A stretch of 44,276 nt of DNA, taken from assembly GCA_023663865.1 (NCBI GenBank), contig JAMPGU010000018.1:1-44276 (forward strand), read 5' to 3'. Positions 1 through 7,568 of this stretch are shown here, in pieces. Source of the stretch: Clostridium sp. GTDB lineage: Bacteria; Bacillota; Clostridia; Oscillospirales; Acutalibacteraceae. Each line of letters starts with the position of its first letter. The stretch's first letter is position 1. The notes under the pieces are model-generated. The model did no database searches. It was not told where the DNA came from and saw only the letters and a program-made list of their open reading frames with translations. The position numbers and the translations under genes are program-made.

Positions 1-613
1 AGGAAAGGTTCCCGAGCAATATTTATTTTCCAATATCGCATTGGCAATTGAAAATAAAAATGAGGATTATTTGCTTTCAACCTTTGAATATCCTCATAAT
101 CTCGGTGAAGGAAAGCTTTACGGTGCTCAGGAGAACAGACAAAATTATTATCTTGGCTGTGCATACGAAAAGCAGGGCAAAACGGATTTAGCCAGGGAAT
201 GCTTTATAAAAGCATCAAGCGGTATATCCGAGCCTGCATCCGCTATGTATTATAACGACCAGCCGCCTGAAACCATTTTCTATCAGGGCATGGCTTTATC
301 TAAGCTGGGTGATACTGAAAATGCCGGCAGCCGATTTAACAAGCTGATTGCTTATGCAGATGCACATATAAATGACAATATTACCATAGATTATTTTGCA
401 GTATCGCTGCCGGATTTGCTTGTATTCGAAGAAGATTTAAATATAAAGAACAGACTGCACTGCTTATTTATGAAAGCGCTTGGCTTATACGGCTTAGGCA
501 AAACCGAAGAAAGCAAGGCATTATTTGAACAGGCATTAAACATAAACTGCAATACCTTCCAGATTGCAACACACTATCAATTACTATTCATTGCCAAAGG
601 AGAACAGATATGA
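1..613 (+). CDS. DUF5107/TPR-type protein, C-terminal part (truncated by window edge)
   Basis: The reading frame is open from base 2, so this is the 3' end of a longer gene cut by the window edge; the TTG at 41 is only an internal codon. The visible ~204 residues are helical. They contain TPR-like units with Tyr-Leu-Gly-Cys-Ala-Tyr and Lys-Thr-Asp-Leu-Ala-Arg near residue 50, and Gly-Lys-Thr-Glu-Glu-Ser-Lys-Ala-Leu-Phe-Glu-Gln-Ala-Leu near the end. Phrases such as TFEYPHNLGEGKLYGAQEN are typical of the C-terminal region of DUF5107 tetratricopeptide proteins, which in Firmicutes and Bacteroidetes often sit beside glycoside hydrolase genes. The stop overlaps the next gene's start (ATGA at 610-613), so the two are translationally coupled. 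A role in glycan utilisation follows from context only; the N-terminal domain is not visible. Confidence 0.75.
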   Translation, partial: GKVPEQYLFSNIALAIENKNEDYLLSTFEYPHNLGEGKLYGAQENRQNYYLGCAYEKQGKTDLARECFIKASSGISEPASAMYYNDQPPETIFYQGMALSKLGDTENAGSRFNKLIAYADAHINDNITIDYFAVSLPDLLVFEEDLNIKNRLHCLFMKALGLYGLGKTEESKALFEQALNINCNTFQIATHYQLLFIAKGEQI

Positions 614-2220
614 GATATAATATTTCTTTAAACAAATGGGATTTTAAAATCAATTCGCTGAACTATTCAGCAAAGGTTACAGCACCGCACACATGGAATG
701 TTGATGATGCGGTTATGAAGCACAGAGGCGAGGCTGAATATGAAACCACAATATGCATTGATGAAGCATTAAAGGATAAAAAGGCTTTTATTTCATTCAA
801 TGCGGTTTATCATACTGCAAGGATTTACATCAATGATACTTTTGCAGGCGAACACAGCCGTTCAGGCTTTACACCATTTAAATTTGATATTACCGACAAA
901 ATTATTTTTGGTGCAGATAACAAAATCAAGGTGATTGCTGACAATACACATATGGATGAAATGCTGCCCCACAAGGATGATTTTGACTGGTCGGATGATG
1001 GCGGAATCATCAGAAAGACAGAACTGCAGTTTGCTGAAAAGGATGCAGTGGAATATATCCGTGCTACAGAAAGCATCAATGCCGTAAATGGTGATTTATG
1101 CAGCGGAAATCTTTTCATTAAAACTGCCTTCCTTGACGGCAAGGCTAAGGCAGGTACAGTCAGCATTATAGATTATTCTGATAACAAAACTGTTATAAAA
1201 AAGCATTTTGACCGCATCGAAAATGAACTCACAATTGATTTTGAAAATTTGAAATTATGGAGCTGCTATTCACCGAACCTGTACAGAATTGCAATTGAGA
1301 CAGATAACGACTATTATGAAATCCGTACAGGTCTGAGAACGATTGAGGTAAAAGGTGAAAGCGTACTTTTAAACGGCAAAGAAATATACCTCAGAGGCTG
1401 TGAATGGATGCCCGGATCTCATCCTGACTTTGGTATGGCTGAACCGCTGGAGCACAGCATCAAATGCTTAAAGCAGCTGAAAAATGCAGGCTGTGTGTTC
1501 ACTCGTTTTCACTGGCAGCAGGACGACAGCTTGTTTGATTGGTGTGATGAAAACGGACTGCTTGTTCAGGAGGAAATTCCCTATTGGGGTTATCCTAAGC
1601 AAGCAACCGAGCTGCAGCTTGATATAGCCAAACGGCAGGCAGATGAAATGGTGTATTTTCATTCCAATCATCCATCAATTATCTGCTGGGGTGTGGGCAA
1701 TGAGCTTGGCGGCGAAACGGAGCCGACCATAAACTATGTGGATACTATGGTTGCCTATTTCAAAGCACTGGACACACGCAGACTTGCAAACTATGTTTCT
1801 AATTCCGTAAGCCGTAACGAAAATGCGGATAAGGATGATGCAACCCTGCACGGTGATATTGCAATGTGGAACGATTACCTAGGACTGTGGGAGCCCAGTG
1901 ATGACATTGAAGCCCATATGATACGCACCTGCAAAAAGGCAGAGGGTATGCCCCTGCTTGTATCGGAATTCGGACTTTGCGAGCCGCACTTTAAGGGCGG
2001 AGATCAGGAACGAGCAAGAATACTCAAGGAACGTCTTGAAATGTATTCAAAAATCGAAAACATCTGCGGTTATATGTGGTTTTCCCTTAATGATTACCGC
2101 ACACACTGCGGTGAGGCAGGCGAGGACAAAATGCGTCAGCGCGTCCACGGCTCAACAGATTTATACGGCAATGAAAAGCCATCCTACAGATTGCTTTGCA
2201 AATTACAGGAAAACAAATAG
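610..2220 (+). CDS. Glycoside hydrolase family 2 (beta-galactosidase/beta-glucuronidase type)
   Basis: Retaining beta-glycosidase of 536 residues. Domain order fits GH2: N-terminal sugar-binding jelly roll (about 1-140), immunoglobulin-like domain (about 145-245), then a TIM barrel from about residue 250, where ILLNGKEIYLRG-type sequence occurs (here SVLLNGKEIYLRGCEWM). The acid/base is Glu365 in WGVGNELGG and the nucleophile is Glu453 in LLVSEFG. There is no signal peptide, so it acts in the cytoplasm on imported oligosaccharides. At 536 residues it is shorter than E. coli-type LacZ (about 1,000) and near the small beta-glucuronidase/beta-galactosidase group (about 600). The ATG start overlaps the upstream gene's stop. 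Substrate (galactoside, glucuronide or mannoside) cannot be settled from motifs alone. A strong hairpin follows at 2245. Confidence 0.9.
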   Translation: MRYNISLNKWDFKINSLNYSAKVTAPHTWNVDDAVMKHRGEAEYETTICIDEALKDKKAFISFNAVYHTARIYINDTFAGEHSRSGFTPFKFDITDKIIFGADNKIKVIADNTHMDEMLPHKDDFDWSDDGGIIRKTELQFAEKDAVEYIRATESINAVNGDLCSGNLFIKTAFLDGKAKAGTVSIIDYSDNKTVIKKHFDRIENELTIDFENLKLWSCYSPNLYRIAIETDNDYYEIRTGLRTIEVKGESVLLNGKEIYLRGCEWMPGSHPDFGMAEPLEHSIKCLKQLKNAGCVFTRFHWQQDDSLFDWCDENGLLVQEEIPYWGYPKQATELQLDIAKRQADEMVYFHSNHPSIICWGVGNELGGETEPTINYVDTMVAYFKALDTRRLANYVSNSVSRNENADKDDATLHGDIAMWNDYLGLWEPSDDIEAHMIRTCKKAEGMPLLVSEFGLCEPHFKGGDQERARILKERLEMYSKIENICGYMWFSLNDYRTHCGEAGEDKMRQRVHGSTDLYGNEKPSYRLLCKLQENK

Positions 2221-2244
2221 AAATAATACTATAAAACATATAAA

Positions 2245-2282
2245 AAGACAGGGACACTGCAAAGCTGAGGTGTCCCTGTCTT
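2245..2282. terminator. Bidirectional intrinsic terminator
   Basis: A 13-bp perfect stem (AAGACAGGGACAC at 2245-2257, complement at 2270-2282) encloses a 12-nt loop. It lies between the convergent GH2 gene (+) and GH30 gene (-). AT-rich sequence flanks both sides (TTAAATTTT on the plus side, TTTATATGTTTTAT on the minus side), so it can end both transcripts. The loop/arm sequence AGCTGAGGTG recurs at 39165-39174 and, inverted, at 12451-12460. Confidence 0.85.
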
Positions 2283-2301
2283 AAATTTTACAGAAGCAAT
2301 A

Positions 2302-3642
2302 TTAAATATTATCATCAAAATGATTGACAACTAAGGTTTGCAATCCGTTCGCAATGATTGTCACCTCTGTAGTAAAATCACCAATACGCAGCATATAATC
2401 AATATTTTTGTCAGAAGGATTCATCAAAACACAAACGACACTGCCGTCGGTATTTTTAAAGGCAACTGCTTCCACCGCTCCAAAGGCAGAACACAATATT
2501 CTTTCAGCACCTTTTTTTACAAACCGACTGAAATGTGCTATTGCATAATAGCTGTCATTGACGATAAGCCGTTTATTTTTGGTATCATACATAATCGGGG
2601 ATTCACAAAAATTACCAACATGATTTGGACCGCCATGCTCATCAAGCAGTAAGTTCCAGTCTGTCATTCCATTAGTACCGTTTGCAAAATCACCTATTAA
2701 ATCGTGGGAATATCTTTGTGCATTCTCATAACTGCTCTTGTCTTTATAACAGGAATATTCAACACAGCCCTCAGTAAAGAAAAGCTCTTTTTCCGGGTAC
2801 ATCCTTGAGAAATAATCAAGAGCTTCAAAATGATCGCCTGAATACCAGTGAAAAGCAATACCGTCAATGACATCAACTGCATTGCCAAACGCAAAAACAG
2901 CCTCTGCCCTGTCTATAATTTTATCTTTATTATGGTCATAGCAGAGTATTTTCACGTCATCAAGTCCTGCTTGGTTTAACGCCCTGCGCAGATAATTGCA
3001 GGCAAAATCCGCCTCTTCCTCTGCAGAAAAAATACAGGAATCCCACATCTGTACTGCATTAGGCTCATTCTGAACAGTCAGTCTGTCAATAAAAATACCA
3101 TAATGATTTCGGTACAAATAAACATATTTTGCAATCATTTCCGCCCACATCTGATAAAAGTCTTTTTTCAATTTGCCGCCATGATTCATATCGTTATTCG
3201 TTTTCATAAACGCAGGAGGACTCCATGGAGATGCAATAAAATGCATATCAGGATTAATATGAATTGCATCCTGCACGAAGGGAATGATGTATTTTTCATC
3301 CCTTTCAAGTGAGAAATCATTGAGCTTACTGTCCAGCGGATTATCATCATAGCTGTAATTATCAAGTGCAAAATCACAGCTTTGCATATGCAGTCTGCCA
3401 AGATTATAATGATTGTCGGCAAAATACATCTGAAGAAATGTATTTTTATCCTCATCACTCATCTGCGAATAAACATATCCTGCGGCTTCGGTAAAAGCAC
3501 CGCCAAAGCCTGTAACCGTTTGAAAACAAATATGAGGATACAGCTTAACTTGATTACTCTCTGTTTTATCATCGTATTTGAAATAAGCCAAAGTCTTTTG
3601 GAGTTTATTATTTTTGTCTGTTGTGTATACATCTGCTTTCAT
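2302..3642 (-). CDS. Glycoside hydrolase family 30 (glucosylceramidase-like)
   Basis: Retaining beta-glycosidase of 446 residues with a TIM barrel and C-terminal beta domain. The N-terminal FQTVTGFGGAFTEAAGY motif is the GH30 hallmark. Glu193 in TVQNEPNA is the predicted acid/base and Glu291 in FFTEGCVEYS the nucleophile. HWYSGDHF (about 265-272) and FIASPWSPPAFMKT (about 135-148) are further family blocks. GH30 members of this type hydrolyse beta-glucosides (glucosylceramide, beta-1,6-glucans) or beta-xylosides/fucosides; substrate is unproven here. There is no signal peptide, so it is cytoplasmic. It is the last gene of the minus-strand glycan operon, 22 bp after the GH13 gene. The ATG has AAGGAA upstream. 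The terminator at 2245-2282 closes the transcript. Confidence 0.9.
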   Translation of the reverse strand: MKADVYTTDKNNKLQKTLAYFKYDDKTESNQVKLYPHICFQTVTGFGGAFTEAAGYVYSQMSDEDKNTFLQMYFADNHYNLGRLHMQSCDFALDNYSYDDNPLDSKLNDFSLERDEKYIIPFVQDAIHINPDMHFIASPWSPPAFMKTNNDMNHGGKLKKDFYQMWAEMIAKYVYLYRNHYGIFIDRLTVQNEPNAVQMWDSCIFSAEEEADFACNYLRRALNQAGLDDVKILCYDHNKDKIIDRAEAVFAFGNAVDVIDGIAFHWYSGDHFEALDYFSRMYPEKELFFTEGCVEYSCYKDKSSYENAQRYSHDLIGDFANGTNGMTDWNLLLDEHGGPNHVGNFCESPIMYDTKNKRLIVNDSYYAIAHFSRFVKKGAERILCSAFGAVEAVAFKNTDGSVVCVLMNPSDKNIDYMLRIGDFTTEVTIIANGLQTLVVNHFDDNI

Positions 3643-3664
3643 ACTGTAAATTCCTTATATCAAA

Positions 3665-5311
3665 TTATATCTCCCATACGGCACAGATACAGGGCGGCAG
3701 GGTCATTAATTTATTCAAAGCTATACCTATATCACTATTCGTTAAAATCAATCTTGCTCTGTCAAAGGGAACATCTAAACGAAACGAAACTGTATCAGGA
3801 GAAAGACTGCAGATAACCAGCAATCTTCTATTTTTTAATTGACGTATAAATGCAAAAACATCCTTATTGTTTTCCAAAACAGGTGCAAACTCTCCCCTGC
3901 TGATTATATCCACATAAGCCTTTCTGACTGAAATGGCTTTTTTATAAAAGCTAAGCACAGAGTTATCATTACCAAGCTGCTTTTCGGCATTAATCTCCGT
4001 GTAATTTTCGTTTATTTTCATCCATGGCACACCGTCTGTAAATCCGGCATTCTCACTGTCATTCCACTGCATAGGTGTGCGTGCGTGATCCCTTGCATAT
4101 CTTTGCAGCAGCTGCTCTGCTTTCTTTTCCTCTTCCTCACCATTCGGCAGACTGCGGGCATCACGCAGCTTGTTAACTGCCTCAATATCCTTATAGTCCT
4201 CTTTGCAAAACAGACAATTGGTCATACCCAGCTCCTGACCCTGATAAATAAATGGCGTACCCTTTTGAAACAGCAGACTGACAGCAAGGCTTTTGGCTGA
4301 TTTTTCTCTCAACTCACCTGACGGTGCAAAACGCGGAATACTCCTTGGTTGGTCGTGATTTTCATAGTAAAGGGCGCCCCAGGCACTTTCAGACAGGGTC
4401 TGCCAATGAAAAAGAACCTTTTTAAAGGCTGACAAATCCGTGCTTTTTTCATCATAGGCACAAACAGGCTTATCTTCCATATGGTCAAAATGGAACAGCA
4501 TATCCAAGAGATTTTCACCCTCCGTGGTAATTTCGCCGGCCGTGTCAAAATCAATACCGGCTGCCTCACCAACAATCAAAGTATCATATTTGTTCCACGA
4601 ATTTTCACACAGAGCCTTAATATATTTCTTCCAGTGATGACCTACTACAACCTCATCCCATTTTGCACCATACAAATTATCCGGCTTTGAAATATATGTA
4701 ATCACGTCGCAGCGAAATCCGTCAACACCCTTTTCAAGCCAAAAATTACAGATATCCTCAACCTCTTTGCGCACCTTAGGATTATCCCAGTTTAAATCAG
4801 GCTGTTTTTTACTGAATAGATGCAGATAAAACTGTTCGGTCGTTTCGTCATATTCCCATACTGAGCCGCCAAAGCAAGCCTGCCAGTCGTTTGGCGGTGT
4901 CATTTTATCCTCGCCTGTTCCATCACGCCAGATGTAATAATCACGATAAGGATTATCCTTGCTCTTCCTGCTTTCCTCAAACCATTTATGCTCATCTGAG
5001 GTATGATTAACAACCAAATCCATTATGACTTTAATACCTCTTGTATGAAAGGCATCAAGCATTTTCTGCCAATCATCAAGCGTGCCGAATTCATCCATTA
5101 TATCTCGGTAGTCACTTATATCATAGCCATTATCATCATTCGGTGATTTATAGCAGGGTGAAAGCCAAACCGCATCCACACCAAGATTTTTTATATAATC
5201 TGCTTTCTCTGTAATACCATTCAAATCACCGATTCCATCACCATTAGAATCCTTAAAACTTCTTGGATAGATTTGATATACAACTGCATCTTTATACCAT
5301 CTTGTTTTCAT
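3665..5311 (-). CDS. Oligo-1,6-glucosidase / alpha-glucosidase (GH13, subfamily 31 type)
   Basis: Hydrolyses alpha-1,6-linked glucose ends of isomalto-oligosaccharides; 548 residues, the usual family length. The protein opens with WYKDAVVYQIYPRSF. Region I is DLVVNH (about 98-103), the nucleophile Asp202 lies in GFRCDVITYISK, the acid/base Glu249 in VGEAAG, and the transition-state stabiliser Asp320 in YYENHDQPR. The Val directly after Asp202 is the recognised marker of alpha-1,6 specificity in this subfamily (alpha-1,4 enzymes usually have Thr/Ala there), so isomaltase-type activity is favoured. QDSNGDGIGDL (about 21-30) matches the calcium-binding loop. No signal peptide: cytoplasmic. A GAGGTGG ribosome site precedes the ATG. 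Fifth gene of the minus-strand operon. Confidence 0.93.
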   Translation of the reverse strand: MKTRWYKDAVVYQIYPRSFKDSNGDGIGDLNGITEKADYIKNLGVDAVWLSPCYKSPNDDNGYDISDYRDIMDEFGTLDDWQKMLDAFHTRGIKVIMDLVVNHTSDEHKWFEESRKSKDNPYRDYYIWRDGTGEDKMTPPNDWQACFGGSVWEYDETTEQFYLHLFSKKQPDLNWDNPKVRKEVEDICNFWLEKGVDGFRCDVITYISKPDNLYGAKWDEVVVGHHWKKYIKALCENSWNKYDTLIVGEAAGIDFDTAGEITTEGENLLDMLFHFDHMEDKPVCAYDEKSTDLSAFKKVLFHWQTLSESAWGALYYENHDQPRSIPRFAPSGELREKSAKSLAVSLLFQKGTPFIYQGQELGMTNCLFCKEDYKDIEAVNKLRDARSLPNGEEEEKKAEQLLQRYARDHARTPMQWNDSENAGFTDGVPWMKINENYTEINAEKQLGNDNSVLSFYKKAISVRKAYVDIISRGEFAPVLENNKDVFAFIRQLKNRRLLVICSLSPDTVSFRLDVPFDRARLILTNSDIGIALNKLMTLPPCICAVWEI

Positions 5312-5363
5312 TTAACCACCTCTGAAAAAAACAAAGTCATATTAAAAAAATAATTACAAAGAC

Positions 5364-6038
5364 TTACTTTAATTTCGCAAGCCGATAGCTTTCAGCAAGC
5401 CGTTCACAGATTTCCTCAATTGGTACTGTACTATCAAGAATAATTGTGTACCAATGCTTTTTGTTCATATGATAGCCGGGGAAGTAATTTACGCCGTCAA
5501 TAAGCTCTTCGAGATTTTCAGGTTTGATGCGCAAATCAATAACCTCGGCTATTTCGTCCGAGTCAATGCCCAGCTTTCTCTTTGACACCGTCAACAGGGC
5601 AGCATACCATTTTTTATTATCCTTTCTGCGTACTACCGCATTATCAGGGAATTTTTCCCAAAGATACTCGAACTCATCGTTATATTTGTCCTTGACAAAA
5701 GCAATAATCTCTTTTGCCTGGTTACTTTTAAAGACATCAGGTATAAAGCATTTATCAGCAATATCTGTAAGTATACGTTCATATTCTTCTTTAACACTGC
5801 CAACAAAGCTGCCGACTGCACCATCTGCAAGATGTAACGTATATGGCTCGTTAAAAGCAGGGTCAATAATAACAGCACCGATTTCACCCTGCTCGGTAAT
5901 CGTAACCGTCATCTCAAATCCACTGCCGGACAGCACCGTGGAATAAGAATATTTATCTATTTCTTTCACAAAGCCATAGGCTGTCAATTTATCAAAATCA
6001 ACAGATTTTCTTTTAAAAATAAAGTTAATAATATCCAC
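5364..6038 (-). CDS. MmcQ/YjbR family protein (first of two in the window)
   Basis: A 224-residue protein whose C-terminal half carries the MmcQ/YjbR (CyaY-like fold) pattern: FPDNAVVRRKDNKKWYAALL near 130-150, IDLRIKPENLEELIDG near 170, and FPGYHMNKKHWYTIILD near 185-200. The family is often described as DNA-binding because of its fold, but the biochemical role is unknown. The N-terminal ~100 residues are a separate domain seen in longer members. The gene starts 2 bp after the stop of the upstream operon gene (6041), so translation is likely coupled. Why such a protein sits among glycosidases is unclear. A shorter paralogue lies at 33772-34131 beside a GH42 gene, so the association with glycan loci occurs twice here. 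Confidence 0.85.
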   Translation of the reverse strand: MDIINFIFKRKSVDFDKLTAYGFVKEIDKYSYSTVLSGSGFEMTVTITEQGEIGAVIIDPAFNEPYTLHLADGAVGSFVGSVKEEYERILTDIADKCFIPDVFKSNQAKEIIAFVKDKYNDEFEYLWEKFPDNAVVRRKDNKKWYAALLTVSKRKLGIDSDEIAEVIDLRIKPENLEELIDGVNYFPGYHMNKKHWYTIILDSTVPIEEICERLAESYRLAKLK

Positions 6039-6040
6039 AC

Positions 6041-7498
6041 CTATTTCTCCTCACTGTATAACTCGGCAATTTCATCAGGCTCTACGGTTATTGTTTGTAA
6101 AAACACCTTTCCGTCCCTATAAAATTTACAATGCCACTGAATCGCTTTTGTGCCGTTATTTTTCAATATGGCTTTATTCTCATAAAGACTGATATTTACA
6201 TCGTTTTCACCAAACTTAATATTATCAACACGCACATAATGAATATCTGCAGGAAAATGAGGACAGGTTGTTATTTCATTTTGTACAGCATTGACGGAAA
6301 CACCCAGCAAACCGTTAACCACCTGTGAAATTATGGTAAAGGATATTTCCGGATAATCACCATTTAATCCCTGCGATTTTCTTTCGTGAGGTATATCCTT
6401 TTGAGATAAGATATACTGCATCCAATACCATGCACGGTTATTCTGATGATACATAAAAAACAAATCGGGAAGATAGGTCAGACTTTCAATGTTATCCTCC
6501 CTTGTATTTTCATCAAACTCTTTTTCAAAAATATAGTCAATCAGTTTATCATTTCGTTCGCCTGAATAGGTTACAGCCTTCATCGGCATAAATATGCAGG
6601 AGGCACCGCCATGAATTTCAGTACCGTTTTTATACCATTCATAATGCTTATTGCCGAGATTATCAACAGCATAAGCAAAGGCATCCGTTCCCGAAACAAC
6701 AGACCATTCTTTGTTAAAATATTCTTTTAACCGCTCTGCTCTGTCAAGCTGTACTTTTGCTTCTTTATCATTACCCCTCAGCTTTAAAATGTTTGAAAAA
6801 GCAATCAAAGCGGCATACATTGCACCAATGCTGTCACCTGCCTCAGCAGCATGAAAGCCCCTTTCGTTATAGGTTGACGTACCCTGAAAAATATCACCTT
6901 TGCCCTCAGGTATTCCGTTTTTATACGGCAAAACTGCACCGTCAAGGGAATCAACAAGCTTTGTCATAACATTGGTTATAAAATTGAAAATAGTATCATC
7001 ATTTATATATCTTTCATCCCCTGTAAAAAGATATAAGGCATACGCCTTTTCAACCAGCTCAAATTGTGCTGTAAGCTCACGCACAAAGCGTTTGTAATTG
7101 GGTGTATCCATATAATAGATACTGTTATCAAAATTAAATGCCCAGGGTGCAAACCAGCCTGTTTGTTCATTCGCATTGGATGCAAAGGTGTAGTACATAT
7201 TGAATATTTCATCATACAAGCCAAGCAGACAGGCACCATCCAGCTGATGAACAAAGTCACGGATATAATAAGCAGTCCTGTCATAATACCCTGCCCAGAA
7301 TGCAGGCATATAATCCTTAGGCTTTGCCCACTGCTGTGTCGGTGAATCAAGAACAACACCATCAGGACCATACCATTTATTGCCGTCGCCTTTGTTGATT
7401 TCACCATTTTTTATTCCTGTGACTACAAAGGACGGTGTTTTTTTCACCGCCCAGTTGAAGCCGTCTGCAAGTATTTTGTTATCACTGCTTATAAACAT
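6041..7498 (-). CDS. Unassigned (alpha/alpha)6-barrel glycoside hydrolase-like protein
   Basis: A 485-residue protein that I cannot place in a named GH family. The many Trp/Tyr/Asp-rich helical blocks suggest a six-hairpin glycosidase fold: MPAFWAGYYDRTAYYIRDFVHQ (about 60-80), TGWFAPWAFNFDN (about 110-122), GDIFQGTSTYNERGFHAAEAGDS (about 205-227), and HYEWYKNGTEIHGGASCIFMPM (about 280-300). Candidate catalytic acids include Asp/Glu in those blocks. A beta-rich C-terminal end (about 400-485) fits a small sandwich. There is no signal peptide. I chose the ATG at 7498 rather than the one at 7519 because GAGGTG lies six bases upstream of it. It sits between the alpha-galactosidase-like and MmcQ genes of the GntR-linked operon. 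Rhamnosidase- or debranching-like activity is possible but unsupported. Confidence 0.7.
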   Translation of the reverse strand: MFISSDNKILADGFNWAVKKTPSFVVTGIKNGEINKGDGNKWYGPDGVVLDSPTQQWAKPKDYMPAFWAGYYDRTAYYIRDFVHQLDGACLLGLYDEIFNMYYTFASNANEQTGWFAPWAFNFDNSIYYMDTPNYKRFVRELTAQFELVEKAYALYLFTGDERYINDDTIFNFITNVMTKLVDSLDGAVLPYKNGIPEGKGDIFQGTSTYNERGFHAAEAGDSIGAMYAALIAFSNILKLRGNDKEAKVQLDRAERLKEYFNKEWSVVSGTDAFAYAVDNLGNKHYEWYKNGTEIHGGASCIFMPMKAVTYSGERNDKLIDYIFEKEFDENTREDNIESLTYLPDLFFMYHQNNRAWYWMQYILSQKDIPHERKSQGLNGDYPEISFTIISQVVNGLLGVSVNAVQNEITTCPHFPADIHYVRVDNIKFGENDVNISLYENKAILKNNGTKAIQWHCKFYRDGKVFLQTITVEPDEIAELYSEEK

Positions 7499-7531
7499 AT
7501 CATTCACCTCGGTATACATAATACATCAAAA

Positions 7532-7562
7532 TAATGCCACAAACAAAATATTTATGGCATTA
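7532..7562 (-). other. Intra-operon hairpin (possible attenuator or processing stem)
   Basis: TAATGCCA (7532-7539) and TGGCATTA (7555-7562) form a perfect 8-bp stem with a 15-nt loop, in the 70-bp gap between two operon genes. On the minus strand the stem is followed by TTTTGAT, too weak for a clear terminator. It may be a partial terminator or an RNA-processing stem that lowers expression of the distal genes. Confidence 0.4.
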
Positions 7563-7568
7563 CTACTG

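Noticed and set aside
825..1166. Long open frame antisense to the GH2 gene
   Set aside because: It overlaps a well-supported enzyme, lacks a ribosome site and encodes low-complexity sequence. Similar antisense frames opposite other genes were left out for the same reason.
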